Virus record (IMG/VR): IMGVR_UViG_3300045921_000267
Location: 1-64,000 of that record
Length of the DNA: 64,000 nt
Strand: one strand, 5' to 3'
Origin: a virus
Shown here: positions 20,059-29,967 of the stretch, in pieces
How the letters are laid out: each line of letters starts with the position of its first letter
Position numbering within the stretch: the stretch's first letter is position 1
The notes under the pieces: generated by a model
The model's input: only the letters and a program-made list of their open reading frames with translations
The model's database searches: none
What the model was told of the DNA's origin: nothing
Program-made: the position numbers and the translations under genes

Positions 20059-22731
20059 TCAGGTGTAGGCGTTCACAAAGTTCAGGTTTTGGCTCAATCC
20101 GTCGAGATCATCGTCCGGCTTGTAGCCACGAATCGCCGTCGCACCAGTCTTGCGAATGTCCGCGTTGCTCCGGTTCCCGGAGCAGACACCGCCGCCCATG
20201 TTGCTGAAGAAGATGAAGTCGAACCCAGCGCCAGAGTTGTGCAGGAACGAGTTGTTCGACACGACCCATCTGAGACCTGCGTTGACGAGCGTCATGCCGA
20301 GGTTGTTGTTGCTCGGGCCGCCGCGCATCTGGTTACCGTTGATGATCGGTCCTTGGTTCGGAGCAGAGCCGAGGAAGTGGATCGCGTAGTTGCCGTTCCC
20401 CTCGAACGAGTTCGACTCGATCATCATCCGCTCGCACACGGAGCCGCTCGGGACGTAGATGCACGCGCTCGTCGTCTGCGCGTAGTTCCATCGCGCGAAG
20501 TGGTTGCGCGTGATCCTCACGTCATCGCAGTTGTTGATCCACACCGCAGCATCAGTCGTCGAGCGGCCAGAGATGTTGGTGCCGTCGAACTCGTCACCAC
20601 GCATCGTACAGCCGTCGATCGTGACGTCGTTCACGTTCACGAGGCGCACGCCGCGCGTGCGCGAGCCGCCGACCCACTTGTGGATGAGGCAGTCGCTGAT
20701 GCGCACGTGCGCACCCCAGCCGCCTGACGTCGCACTGACCTGGATCGCGGTGAAGGTTTCGGATCCTCCACCGTGCGCCGAGAAGACGTTCTCGCAGTCG
20801 CGCACGAACGCACCTGAGATGTTGTGCAACCGTACGCCGCCCGCATCGACCGACTGCGATCCCCATCGACAGTTCTCGATCACGTGGCTCTGCGTGCCGG
20901 TCGTCGTGCTCTCGATGTTGATGGCCCAGCCGGTGCCCGACGTGCCGCCTTGCCCGCCGTTCACCGGGTGTGTGCCGTTGTTGACGCCGCTGAAGAACTG
21001 GCAGTCGCGCACGCGCCAGCCGAACGCTTCCCCCGAGAGGTGCGTGCGTGCGTCGATCGCGTTTTCGTTGATGCCGTAGCTGAACTGGCAGCCTTCGATC
21101 GTGATGTACTGCGAGCTTCGCCCGTCGATCAACGAAACCGACAAGTTGTAGGGGCTACCCTCGCGTCCGACGAACGTGCAGTCACGGATCGTGAAGCCAA
21201 CCGCGACGTTTCGCGTCGTCGGCGTACCATCTTGCGTGAGCCTCACGTGCGCGGCTTCGACGCGGCAGTTCTCCAATACGCCGCCCGTGTAGCGAGGCGC
21301 AGCGATGCCGCCGAGATCGCCCACGTCGTAGAACTGCAAGCGTCCGCGGATGACACAGTTGCGCACGACGCTGCGGCGCGCGAAGCCCGTCGAGAGCACG
21401 TAGCCGGCATCGAGAGCTGGTGAGGCAGGCGCCGTGCTCATGCGCAGGTCGCAGTCGTGCGCTTCGATGAAGCCGGTCGCTGCGAACATGCCACGCCCAT
21501 TCGCCGTCGTGCCGGTCCAGGCGACATCGAGCCCACGAAGCACGAGGTTGCCCCCGCCGGAGCCCGCCACGCTCAGTCCGTACTCGTTCGCGTTGAGGCC
21601 CGCGCCGTTGATCGTGATGCGCGGCCGACCGAAGACGCCGTTGTTCGCCGTCGTCAGCGTCTGTCCGCTGCGAATCGTGATCGTGCACGGCTGTAGGCCC
21701 GACTGCACGTTCTTCATCGACGTGATCGTGTAGCCGTTGCCGGAGAGCCCGCCGTGCACGACGATCTCGATCCGCTCAGGCTTCGTCGTCATCGCTGCGA
21801 TGTGATCGAGTGCCGCTTCGAGTCCGCTTGTTCCGTTGAAGTCGCCGAACGTCGTGACGCCATCTCCGACGGTGTACGTCACGACGTCGATCGAGCGCAG
21901 CGTCTTCGTCTGCTCGGATGGGAGCGATCCCATCGGATCGAATGGCTTGTAGATGCGTGAGAACCAGTCGAACACGCCCGAGTCATTCGGGCCCTTCAGG
22001 TCTTGGATCTGGCGCATGAGCGCGCGTATCGCGCTGCGCAGTCCGAAGCGCCCCACGTTCGAGGCACTGCGCGACGCCGAACGGTCGAAGTCTTCGACGC
22101 CGCCCGCGCTCGACTGCGTTGCACGCGAGTAGGGCGCCGAGCCCTCGAAGAGGAAACGGCGCAGGTCGGTGATGTTGCCTGCGGTCACCGTGCCGCCGGC
22201 CCATGTCACCGTTGCGAGCGGAATCCATTCGCCGCCGCTCGGCGCACCTGAGACAAATTGGATCTGCCATCCGCTCACGTGGCGCGTGTCCGTGATCGCG
22301 ACGTACTCGCTTGCGGTGCCGTTGTCCCAGAACGCACGGTTGTCGCTCACGCCGTCGGTGTACCTGAAGCGCATCTCGACGGTGTACGAGCCGTTCGGCT
22401 GCCCAGCGAAGTCGAGGATCTGTTGCGTTGGCCCTTCGTTCAGGAACGACGAATCGCGATCACCGATCAGTTGCCCGTGGTCGAGCCCTGCGATCGTCTG
22501 CTCGCCACCAATCGCCGCGCCGCGCGCTTGCCCAGGAGGCTGGAGACGCACTCGCACGCGAGTGGTAGCGGGCGATTCAGGCTCGACTGCAAAGCCGCGC
22601 ACGATGTAGCTCTCTTCGCCAGAGAGCAGCGTGCGCAGTGTCCGCCTGAACTCCCCGAGCGTCAGGAAGGACACGGCGGTGATGTCGGGAATGTCTACGC
22701 GCTCACTCGGCGCCCATCGTACGAGTCGCAT
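20059..22731 (-). CDS. Tailspike with right-handed beta-helix
   Basis: This 890-residue protein probably binds or cuts host surface sugar. Residues 1-320 hold an N-terminal virion-attachment part. From about residue 330 the sequence is built of short beta-helix rungs, with many repeats of the I-x-x-C/N-x-F/I type (VIENCRWGSQ, VRDCQFFSGV, IDGCTMRGDE, ITRNHFARWN), as in pectate-lyase-like tailspikes. The start at 22731 has a GAGGAGAACAAG site. It ends the tail operon, and the hairpin before the holin-like gene follows. Specific enzyme residues cannot be assigned by eye. Confidence 0.85.
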   Translation of the reverse strand: MRLVRWAPSERVDIPDITAVSFLTLGEFRRTLRTLLSGEESYIVRGFAVEPESPATTRVRVRLQPPGQARGAAIGGEQTIAGLDHGQLIGDRDSSFLNEGPTQQILDFAGQPNGSYTVEMRFRYTDGVSDNRAFWDNGTASEYVAITDTRHVSGWQIQFVSGAPSGGEWIPLATVTWAGGTVTAGNITDLRRFLFEGSAPYSRATQSSAGGVEDFDRSASRSASNVGRFGLRSAIRALMRQIQDLKGPNDSGVFDWFSRIYKPFDPMGSLPSEQTKTLRSIDVVTYTVGDGVTTFGDFNGTSGLEAALDHIAAMTTKPERIEIVVHGGLSGNGYTITSMKNVQSGLQPCTITIRSGQTLTTANNGVFGRPRITINGAGLNANEYGLSVAGSGGGNLVLRGLDVAWTGTTANGRGMFAATGFIEAHDCDLRMSTAPASPALDAGYVLSTGFARRSVVRNCVIRGRLQFYDVGDLGGIAAPRYTGGVLENCRVEAAHVRLTQDGTPTTRNVAVGFTIRDCTFVGREGSPYNLSVSLIDGRSSQYITIEGCQFSYGINENAIDARTHLSGEAFGWRVRDCQFFSGVNNGTHPVNGGQGGTSGTGWAINIESTTTGTQSHVIENCRWGSQSVDAGGVRLHNISGAFVRDCENVFSAHGGGSETFTAIQVSATSGGWGAHVRISDCLIHKWVGGSRTRGVRLVNVNDVTIDGCTMRGDEFDGTNISGRSTTDAAVWINNCDDVRITRNHFARWNYAQTTSACIYVPSGSVCERMMIESNSFEGNGNYAIHFLGSAPNQGPIINGNQMRGGPSNNNLGMTLVNAGLRWVVSNNSFLHNSGAGFDFIFFSNMGGGVCSGNRSNADIRKTGATAIRGYKPDDDLDGLSQNLNFVNAYT

Positions 22732-22741
22732 CTTGTTCTCC

Positions 22742-23980
22742 TCACACGAGCGTCGTGGTCACCACGACGCGCACGCCTGCGGCGCGCACTTGATCAAGAA
22801 GACACCGAACGATGGCGCTCGGGTCAGAGAAGTAGGGGAAGTAGTCGCCATCGGCAGGATAGCGATCCGTCTCGTCGGTTGCGAGGTAGTGAGCCGTGAA
22901 CTCGCCTGCATCGACGATCACGTCCTCGCCTCCCACGTAGACGCGTTGCACAGTGCCAGTACCTGCGGTGTACGCGTTGAGGATGGGCGTTGCGGGATCG
23001 ACGACGAGCTGCCCCGTGTCGTTGACGTAGAGCACGGTCACGATCTCGTTCGTCAGTCCATCGACTAGCTGCACGCTGTACGGACCAAGCAGCGGAAACG
23101 ACCCGCTCGTGACGGGGCTGATCGTCGGATCGCCGGGCAACACGTTCTGCGCGAGCAACTCCGCCGGAGCCGTGGCGAGAAGATCGAGTACGGGGCCAAC
23201 GCGCGTGCCAGCGTAGATGTTCGGCGCGATCACCGGGTCACGCTCGCCACGCAGCACGACGTCGTTCCGGTAGTAGATGCCGCGCACCTCGTTCGGCTGG
23301 AACGCAAGCGTGACAGTTGTACCTCCACCGTCGATCTGCGCAGGCCACGCGCCGTTCAGGAAGAAACGCCCACGCAGACTGCTCGCCGTTGGGATACGCA
23401 CTTCTACGAAGACTACGTTCGGATGCGTGATTGGCTCCTCGTAGACGATGTAGTCATTGACGCCGGGGAAGACATCGAGCACGCGCTTGAAAGCGTCGAT
23501 CGGTTGGTTCGGCAAGTACGCCATCACTTGGATGAGCGAGCGCCACGTCTCCTCGTCGAGGCCGGCGCACTTGTGCAGACCGAGGTTGCGTCCGATCACG
23601 TCGAGGTCTTCACCGCGAGCCGTGCCGACGAAGAGACCACGGCGTACGAGATCGACTGCCGTGCGGTTGCGGGTGAGGTCGTAGACCAGCGTACCGGGAG
23701 GATGGAGCGCAGGTGTCGTCGTGCGGACGCCACGCGAAAGCGTCGTGAAGCTCGTGAGTGTGCGCCCGGTCGCGAGGATGATCTCGCCGCCAACGAGCAC
23801 CAACGCGACGTTGGTGCCATCGACTTCTTCGCCGAAGCGGATCGTGCTCGCGACGTTCATGACGCCCGTTTCGTCGATCGCGAGAGGCGTCGTGAGTTCG
23901 GTGATGGCTTGGCCGGCGAGACGGTTCGCCTCGCCGATCATGGCGTCGAGCAACGCTTTCCAGAGTCCGCTCGGACGCAT
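22742..23980 (-). CDS. Putative baseplate/tail structural protein
   Basis: This 412-residue protein (MRPSGLWKALLDAMIGEANR onward) starts with a GGAGG site and a TGATG overlap. It has a long beta-rich body with several small repeats of hairpin type (NIYAGTRVGPVLDLLAT, GTVQRVYVGGEDVIVDAGEF). It lies after baseplate J, the repeat fibre and several small genes, and before the tailspike, which fits a baseplate wedge or fibre-adaptor protein. The region GEDLDVIGRNLGLHKCAGLDE resembles part of phage tail-fibre-connector proteins that follow gpJ. The exact role is not recognised. Confidence 0.75.
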   Translation of the reverse strand: MRPSGLWKALLDAMIGEANRLAGQAITELTTPLAIDETGVMNVASTIRFGEEVDGTNVALVLVGGEIILATGRTLTSFTTLSRGVRTTTPALHPPGTLVYDLTRNRTAVDLVRRGLFVGTARGEDLDVIGRNLGLHKCAGLDEETWRSLIQVMAYLPNQPIDAFKRVLDVFPGVNDYIVYEEPITHPNVVFVEVRIPTASSLRGRFFLNGAWPAQIDGGGTTVTLAFQPNEVRGIYYRNDVVLRGERDPVIAPNIYAGTRVGPVLDLLATAPAELLAQNVLPGDPTISPVTSGSFPLLGPYSVQLVDGLTNEIVTVLYVNDTGQLVVDPATPILNAYTAGTGTVQRVYVGGEDVIVDAGEFTAHYLATDETDRYPADGDYFPYFSDPSAIVRCLLDQVRAAGVRVVVTTTLV

Positions 23981-24471
23981 CACAAACCTCCAAGCAGCAT
24001 GCGGCGACCCGTCGCCCACACACGTGCAAAGCCAACGCGCACGCGATGAACTTTCAACTCCTCGGCGAACGGCTGAAAGTCGAGTGCATCTTCAAGAACG
24101 GCACTATTGACTGAGTTCGTCACGCGCACGTGGTAGATGCCCTGCGCGAGCGCAGGCGTGCCAACGAACGCACGCGTCGTCGTGAGGTCGTAGCGCGCAT
24201 CGAACATGTAGCAGGTACCCACGACGGTGTACGGACCGCCGCTCGGGCCGATGAGCACTTCGACGGTGAGCGGATCCTCGAACTCCGTGCCGATGATTTC
24301 GATCACGTCACCGCCGAGCACATCTACGAGTTGCCCACCGTTCGGTGAAGGGCCTTCGGGCGAGATCACGGCGTCGATCGTCGGCGCCGAGACGGCGGCA
24401 TCACCTACACCACCCCACGGGTTGCCGTCGATCCCGCCCCAATCTCCTACACCCCAACCGTAGATGGGCAT
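23980..24471 (-). CDS. Tail-associated protein with IPT/TIG-like Ig domain
   Basis: This 163-residue protein begins with a Gly/Trp-rich segment (MPIYGWGVGDWGGIDGNPWG), followed by an immunoglobulin-like fold that reads like IPT/TIG domains (ISPEGPSPNGGQLVDVLGGD, EIIGTEFEDPLTVEVLIG, YHVRVTNSVNSAVLE). Such domains decorate phage tails and capsids and can bind cell-surface sugars weakly. The start at 24471 follows a GAGGAGACGAG site. Its stop overlaps the next gene as TGATG. Assignment of the fold is moderate. Confidence 0.7.
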   Translation of the reverse strand: MPIYGWGVGDWGGIDGNPWGGVGDAAVSAPTIDAVISPEGPSPNGGQLVDVLGGDVIEIIGTEFEDPLTVEVLIGPSGGPYTVVGTCYMFDARYDLTTTRAFVGTPALAQGIYHVRVTNSVNSAVLEDALDFQPFAEELKVHRVRVGFARVWATGRRMLLGGL

Positions 24472-24490
24472 CTCGTCTCCTCTTCAGCGA

Positions 24491-24802
24491 TCAGCCTTTC
24501 GGACTTTCGCCGCCATCGCTCTCCGTTGCGCGCTGCTCGTGACACGTGCGCAACCTGCGTCGCACGATCCCCTTGCTCGCGTCGATCTCGATGACATCGA
24601 ACTTGCCGTTCTCCTCGTACATCGAGCGTACCTGCGCGAGCACGATCTGAAGTTCCGTATGCCGAAGCTGCGCCAGCGTCTGCGCGCTCGTCACGCGTTC
24701 GCTCGCAAGTGCGATCTGTTGCGTGATGCTACCGTCGAGCGGCACCTCCGAAGGCCCGCTCTCAGGTGCTTTCACGTGATTCTTCCGCAGCACTCGTCCC
24801 AT
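24491..24802 (-). CDS. Hypothetical 103-residue tail-region protein
   Basis: This small helical protein (MGRVLRKNHVKAPESGPSEV onward) has a central coil (LASERVTSAQTLAQLRHTEL) and a charged tail. The start at 24802 has a GGAGGAGAACACC site. It sits between fibre-associated genes, so it may be a fibre chaperone or small virion protein; nothing in the sequence decides this. Confidence 0.65.
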   Translation of the reverse strand: MGRVLRKNHVKAPESGPSEVPLDGSITQQIALASERVTSAQTLAQLRHTELQIVLAQVRSMYEENGKFDVIEIDASKGIVRRRLRTCHEQRATESDGGESPKG

Positions 24803-24832
24803 GGTGTTCTCCTCCGTCGTCGTTCTGCTCCG

Positions 24833-25027
24833 TCAGTCGGGAGCGATGAAGCCGAAGTGTACCGCGAGCGCGCGAAGAAGCTGCTCCTTCTCAGGAGGCG
24901 TGAGTTCGTCCCACCTCTTGTGGGCGAAGCGTGAGCGGATGTTTTCCGCGCTCTTCACGACCGCGCGCGCAGTGCGAGCCTGCTGCTGCGCCGCGGAGAG
25001 AGCTTCATCCTTCGATCGGATCACCAT
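24833..25027 (-). CDS. Hypothetical 64-residue protein
   Basis: This short, mostly helical protein (MVIRSKDEALSAAQQQARTA onward) with the stretch WDELTPPEKEQLLRALAVHFG overlaps no neighbour and starts 4 bases after the previous stop, with an AAGGAG site. It is probably co-translated with the tail protein upstream. The family is not recognised. Confidence 0.6.
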   Translation of the reverse strand: MVIRSKDEALSAAQQQARTARAVVKSAENIRSRFAHKRWDELTPPEKEQLLRALAVHFGFIAPD

Positions 25028-25030
25028 CGC

Positions 25031-25420
25031 TCACTGCTCCTTCGGAATGATGCGCCAACGATCGTAGGGGAGCGCACGCAGATCATTCGTGCCGGCAGGC
25101 ACGGTCACGCGGAAGAGGTACGCAAAGAGCACGTACGGTCCATCGCGCGTGAACTCATAGCTCATGTCCACGCCATCTTGGATGTGCTCGTCCACGAAGA
25201 GCGCAAGCTCGCCGTCCTTCTTCACGAACACGAGGAAGCCGAAGATGAGCGTGGGGTACTCGCGCACGGGGATCGGCACCGTTTCGTCGGGCATGTCGTA
25301 GACGGTGCCATCGTACGTGACTTCGCCACCGTGCACGAAGATGGCTCCGTTGAGCATCTCGACCGCCAGATCCATGTAGTGCACGCGAGGATTCGCGAAC
25401 GTCGTCAGAGTCTGTTCCAT
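25031..25420 (-). CDS. Hypothetical 129-residue protein after the fibre gene
   Basis: The ATG at 25420 (MEQTLTTFANPRVHYMDLAV) lies four bases after the fibre stop; there is little ribosome binding site, so coupling is likely. The sequence is beta-rich (IPVREYPTLIFGFLVFVKKD, PYVLFAYLFRVTVPAGTND) with no membrane segment. Its position directly behind the fibre gene suggests a fibre-tip or assembly protein. This is inference. No family is recognised. Confidence 0.65.
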   Translation of the reverse strand: MEQTLTTFANPRVHYMDLAVEMLNGAIFVHGGEVTYDGTVYDMPDETVPIPVREYPTLIFGFLVFVKKDGELALFVDEHIQDGVDMSYEFTRDGPYVLFAYLFRVTVPAGTNDLRALPYDRWRIIPKEQ

Positions 25421-25424
25421 CGGA

Positions 25425-28400
25425 TTAGCTCGTGTGGCTTGCGAAACGTTGCAGGCTCCAATCACCAGCGACTGCGACCTGCACGATCGCCGATCCGTTC
25501 CACTGGAAGTGGCGCACGCGGCACGAGTTCGCGCTGAACGTGTCCACGGTCGCCCATCGTGCCGTCGTGTTCGTCGTACCACCAGCCGTCGTGATGATGG
25601 CTTGTGTGAACGCAGACGTCGCCGCGTTGTGGAACGTGACGATCGCTGCCGCAGGCGTACCTCCATCGGACGCCACCGAGGCGATGCCGAAGCGGTCGTC
25701 GATGCCGAATGCGAACGCCTTCAGCCACGCCGACGGGACGTTCTTCGCGTAGAGCGCATTCGTTTCTGGCGCAGACGTACCAGCGATCTGTCCGTTCCAG
25801 AACTTCAGATGCGCAGTAGTGCTGCTCGACCCGGTGAAGTGCGCGACGAGCGTGCCCGTGCTGGAGACAGCCATCTGACCAGCGCTCAAGCGGTAGATGC
25901 CGGTGTCCGTGTCGCCAGTGAACGAGTAGGTCGGCGCAGTGACCGATCCGACTGGACCGATGAACGGCAGCGTGCTCGTGACTTGTGTCGTGCTGATCGA
26001 GAAACGCAGCGTGCTCGACGTCGAAAAGCCGAGCGTGTTCGCTGCGCTGCGGTACATGCCCGACGTGACTTCGCCGTTGAACGAGTAGGTCGGAGCACTC
26101 GCAGTGCCGAAGCCTTGAAGGAACGGTACCGCTCCGATGATAGACGCATCCGTGACGGTGATCCTCGTAACCCCGTTTGTTGCGATGGCGACTTGGTTCT
26201 TCACCGGATTGAACATGCCGTCCGTCGAGTCTTCGATGAACGAGTAGGTCGGAGCGGTAGCGCTGCCGCTCATCGCTCGCATCTGACCGGTGCCGGACGC
26301 CACGGAGAGGCGAGTCGTGTTTGCATCCTTCAGCACGAAGAGGCGCTTCGCACCGGTGCCGCTCGCAAGCGGCTGTATGACGTTGACGATGAACGCATCG
26401 AAGCCCGCAGTGCCGGTGTTCGAGAGCGAGGGGAAGAACTGGATCCCCTCCATGATGCCGGAGCCTGCGCTTTGCACACCAGCGAAGCGCGCGAACTCCG
26501 TACCTCCGTGCGCGAGCGCGGTCGCGGTGTTGTAGAAGATGCCCGTGCCGGTGTCCGACGCGAACGTGAGTGACGGCGCTGCGGCAGATCCGTTCGCCGC
26601 GATCAAGCGATTGATGAACCCATCGCGCCATGCCGCGGTCGTCAAGCCGAGGTCGTGAGTGTTGTTGGTGGACGGAATCACGTCGGTCGCCGCAACCACC
26701 CGCCCGCTCGCTGTACCCTGCACCGCGAAGCGCAACGAGCCTCCTCGGCGCACATCGAGGAGATGCTTATTTCCCGAGCCAGTCGCGCTCTCGGAGATGT
26801 CGATCTCCAGACCCGCGTAGCCCGCAGTGCCGGACTGCTGGATGGTGCCTTCGACACGGACGAGCTTCTGTACGCCGGAAGCTGCGGCGAGGTTGTGCTG
26901 GTTGTTGAGCGTGACACCGATGGAGTCGACGCCGTTCGTCACCTTTCCACGCAGCAGCAGCGCTTGGTTGTCCACTCCAGACTGAATCGCTGCATCACTA
27001 GACGTGGCAGTGAAGGCGCCGTTGTTCAGCCGCCAACGCTCTTGCGCGCCAGCGACGAAGCCGACGATGCCTGCGGTTGGCATGTAGAAGCCTGCCGTGG
27101 AGAAGCCATCGTCGAACGCGATCGAAGGCTTCGCCGCCGTGCCGGTGTGGAAGATCGATTGATGATTGGTTCCATCGAAGAGGAAGCGCACGATGAGCGA
27201 ACCGCCAGCACCGACTGCGATCGTGTCCGCGGCGGGGCGCCAGAATCCCGTGTCCTCGTCGCCGATGAAGCCGATACTCGGATGGGTGAGAGAGCCGCTT
27301 GGCAAGAGGGTCTTCGGGTTCGTGCCGGTGACGTTGCGCCACCGCATCACCTCTACGCCGTCTACGCTCACACCCATGCGATCGGCGCCCGCGTTGAAGA
27401 AGCCGTTGTCGCCGAAGACACCCCACCGGATCGACGGTGCCCCTGCGGAGCCATCGGTCATCACCTCAACAACGTCAGCGCGCAGCGTCGTTGCCTCGAA
27501 GATGTTCGCGTAGGCGATGTTCCATCGTTGCGTCGGAGCGCCAAGGTTGCGCGTGTTCGTCGCGTCGGGAAGCCAGTGCGTCGAGAGGATGCTATTCGTC
27601 GCCGAGAAACGCGCACGTTCGGCGCCGTTCGTGGAGAGCGCGATCACGCCTGCGCTCGGACGGAAGATGCCCGTCGTCTGATCGCCCTCGAATGAGAGCG
27701 AGGGGTTCCCTGCGGTGCCGGGTTGGATGATCGCGCGAGGTACGCCTGCGACACCCGTGAGCAGCAACGGGCGTACGCCCTCCGCGTAGAAGGCGAGCCC
27801 ACCATCCAACGTCATGCCCGTCGTCGTCGCGCTCGCGAACGAGTAGTGCGGCGCAGCGTCGGGGGCTGTACCAGTCTGCATCCGAATCTGCGGTCGATTG
27901 GTACCCGAGGTCGTGAAGCGTGCGACCTCGTTACCATCACTAGCGATCGCGATCGCACCTCCGACGGGATGGAAGACGCCCGTGTCGGGGTCGTTCTGGA
28001 AGACGAGCGAAGGTGAGGCGGCGGAGCCATCAGGCAGTTCGGGTTTTGCCGTCGCGCCGTTGAACCGGAAGATGGTTGTGCCACCTTGCTGAACGGCGAA
28101 CACGCCGCCCCCAAGCTCGATCGTTGGCACGCGATCGAATGCGGTCTGAAGCCCGCCGATCATGTAGCCGTGGGTGTCGATGCTCTCGACCTCGCGAGCC
28201 GTCGCCCATCCGCGTACGGGATCGACCTCCGTCGTCTCGCCCGCCGCCGGTTGCCTCCACGCGAACGGCGCCGCTCGCAGGATGAACGCGATCTGAATGT
28301 CGGACGCGTCGAGAATCGTGCGCGCCGCATCGACGTACGTCCGCAGACGCACACGGTAGCTGCCTGGCACGTCCGCCGTGAAGCTCGGCGCCGGCGCGAA

Positions 28401-28556
28401 CGGAGCAGCGATCACTGCTGCACTCCCGATGGGACGGTCGAGCAGCTCCCAATGCCAACCGAGCACTCCCGTGTTGTTGAAGTTCGAGAGCGCGACGGTG
28501 CCCGCCGTGATCTGAAGCGGACCGGGGAGAGAGTTGAAGCGGATCGATGCTGCCAC
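25425..28556 (-). CDS. Long tail fibre built of repeated motifs
   Basis: The 1043-residue protein begins with a globular attachment domain (about 1-150). It continues with many divergent copies of a unit of about 40 residues, of the form 'P-x-x-S-F-x-x-D-x-x-T-G-x-F/Y-R-x-x-A/G' plus a hairpin (for instance SFEGDQTTGIFRPSAGVIAL and SFTGDTDTGIYRLSAGQMAV). Such repeats form the triple-beta shafts of phage fibres. The last 110 residues (NALYAKNVPSAWLKAFAFGI to the end) look like a distinct tip. The GTG at 28556 has a TGAGGT site. It lies directly after baseplate J, as expected for a receptor-binding fibre. Confidence 0.85.
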   Translation of the reverse strand: MAASIRFNSLPGPLQITAGTVALSNFNNTGVLGWHWELLDRPIGSAAVIAAPFAPAPSFTADVPGSYRVRLRTYVDAARTILDASDIQIAFILRAAPFAWRQPAAGETTEVDPVRGWATAREVESIDTHGYMIGGLQTAFDRVPTIELGGGVFAVQQGGTTIFRFNGATAKPELPDGSAASPSLVFQNDPDTGVFHPVGGAIAIASDGNEVARFTTSGTNRPQIRMQTGTAPDAAPHYSFASATTTGMTLDGGLAFYAEGVRPLLLTGVAGVPRAIIQPGTAGNPSLSFEGDQTTGIFRPSAGVIALSTNGAERARFSATNSILSTHWLPDATNTRNLGAPTQRWNIAYANIFEATTLRADVVEVMTDGSAGAPSIRWGVFGDNGFFNAGADRMGVSVDGVEVMRWRNVTGTNPKTLLPSGSLTHPSIGFIGDEDTGFWRPAADTIAVGAGGSLIVRFLFDGTNHQSIFHTGTAAKPSIAFDDGFSTAGFYMPTAGIVGFVAGAQERWRLNNGAFTATSSDAAIQSGVDNQALLLRGKVTNGVDSIGVTLNNQHNLAAASGVQKLVRVEGTIQQSGTAGYAGLEIDISESATGSGNKHLLDVRRGGSLRFAVQGTASGRVVAATDVIPSTNNTHDLGLTTAAWRDGFINRLIAANGSAAAPSLTFASDTGTGIFYNTATALAHGGTEFARFAGVQSAGSGIMEGIQFFPSLSNTGTAGFDAFIVNVIQPLASGTGAKRLFVLKDANTTRLSVASGTGQMRAMSGSATAPTYSFIEDSTDGMFNPVKNQVAIATNGVTRITVTDASIIGAVPFLQGFGTASAPTYSFNGEVTSGMYRSAANTLGFSTSSTLRFSISTTQVTSTLPFIGPVGSVTAPTYSFTGDTDTGIYRLSAGQMAVSSTGTLVAHFTGSSSTTAHLKFWNGQIAGTSAPETNALYAKNVPSAWLKAFAFGIDDRFGIASVASDGGTPAAAIVTFHNAATSAFTQAIITTAGGTTNTTARWATVDTFSANSCRVRHFQWNGSAIVQVAVAGDWSLQRFASHTS

Positions 28557-28563
28557 GTGGACC

Positions 28564-29967
28564 TCAGATCAGCGAGATGTCGTTCGCGGCGATTCGCGCT
28601 ACTTGGTTTTCGAGCAGCACTTGATTGACGGGCGGCGACGAGCCCGTGAGGCTCGTGATCTGGAAGTCGCGCATACCGGTCACGTTCATCGCGACTTCGA
28701 CGATCTGCGCAACGATCACGTCCTCGCCGATGTTCAGCCCGTTGATGTAGTTCTGGATCGCCGTCGAGACCTGCGCTGCAACCGTGATCGTGTTGAAGCC
28801 GTCATCGACCGCGATGCCGGCATTCAGCGTCTGCGGCACTGTCTGCGGCGGAAGCACCTGCACCATCACACCGGCTGCGCGGATGCCGGGGTACGTGAGA
28901 GGGACGTTCGGATCGCCATCCATGATCCGCTGCACCTCGCGCACGAGGCGCGTGTAGAATCGATACTTCGCGCGCACTTCATCTCCAGGCGCGAGCCCGG
29001 TTGGGTAGCTCGCCGTCGTGAACGTGATCTGCCCAGTCGCGGGGTTCAGCACGTAGTCGATGCCACGCACCTGCGCGACGGTGTTCACTTCCAAGACGAA
29101 CGAGCCATCGTCTCGGATCGGCTTCTCCGTCGTGAAGACGCGTCGCTCGCCACCGAGCGCCGAAGCCACGATCACGTCGTAGTTCAAGATGTACGTCGAG
29201 CCGTCGAACGTGTCCGTGTTACCAGTACCATCGTCGATGTAAAGTTGAACGTAGCCGTTCTGAAACGGATTCTCAAACACCTTCGCGAAAAGCACGCGCG
29301 CACCATCGGTGAGCCGTGCATTCTTCGCCGTCGCTTCGAGCGCTGCGACGGTGCCTCGCGAGAGCGAGCGCACGAACGCTTTGATGCGCGCGCGAAAGTC
29401 CGCGTCGCTTTCACGGTCCTGCCCGTTCGTCACCGCGGTCGGGTTCGTCACCGCGGTCACACCAGCGATGCGCGAGAGTAGCCGCACGATCATGTTCGCA
29501 TCCACGTTGCCGCGCGTACCGGCTTCGACAGCGGTCACGGGAATCGGCGCGCTTTGCGTGTTGCCAGCGAGGATGGAGCCGGGCGCCGTGGTGCGGTAGC
29601 GAATCACACCCGCTGCATCGGCAGCGCCGACGATCGTTCCAGATGGAATCGGGATCGTGCCTACGATGCCGGGGCGCGAGAAGACCACGGTCGTGCTCGC
29701 GTAGAGCGCTTGGCGTCGAGTGACGGTGCCTGGCTGAATCTCGCGAGCGCGTGCATCGAGGTCTGAGCCCGTCGCGCGATCGACCGAGAAGAGTTCGCGA
29801 AGGCGCGCAAGCTGGAAGTACGCCTCCGCGATCTCGTCTGCCGTCGCGGCGAGCACGTGGTAGACGGCAGAGTTCCTCGTGAGCCCGGCGAGCGACGAGC
29901 GCGCCACAACACGAGCGACCATGTCGCGAAGGATCTCGACGCGGTTACGAGTGCGAAAGACGGGCAT
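28564..29967 (-). CDS. Baseplate J-like wedge protein
   Basis: The 467-residue protein matches the gpJ family of contractile-tail baseplates. It has an N-terminal helical part (FQLARLRELFSVDRATGSDL), a central beta domain (TVVFSRPGIVGTIPIPSGTI, followed by PVTAVEAGTRGNVDANMI) and the typical region GQDRESDADFRARIKAFV. Baseplate J subunits form the wedge ring around the hub. The ATG at 29967 overlaps the stop of the LysM protein as TGATG after GGAGGATCC. It is flanked by hub and fibre genes, consistent with this role. Confidence 0.9.
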   Translation of the reverse strand: MPVFRTRNRVEILRDMVARVVARSSLAGLTRNSAVYHVLAATADEIAEAYFQLARLRELFSVDRATGSDLDARAREIQPGTVTRRQALYASTTVVFSRPGIVGTIPIPSGTIVGAADAAGVIRYRTTAPGSILAGNTQSAPIPVTAVEAGTRGNVDANMIVRLLSRIAGVTAVTNPTAVTNGQDRESDADFRARIKAFVRSLSRGTVAALEATAKNARLTDGARVLFAKVFENPFQNGYVQLYIDDGTGNTDTFDGSTYILNYDVIVASALGGERRVFTTEKPIRDDGSFVLEVNTVAQVRGIDYVLNPATGQITFTTASYPTGLAPGDEVRAKYRFYTRLVREVQRIMDGDPNVPLTYPGIRAAGVMVQVLPPQTVPQTLNAGIAVDDGFNTITVAAQVSTAIQNYINGLNIGEDVIVAQIVEVAMNVTGMRDFQITSLTGSSPPVNQVLLENQVARIAANDISLI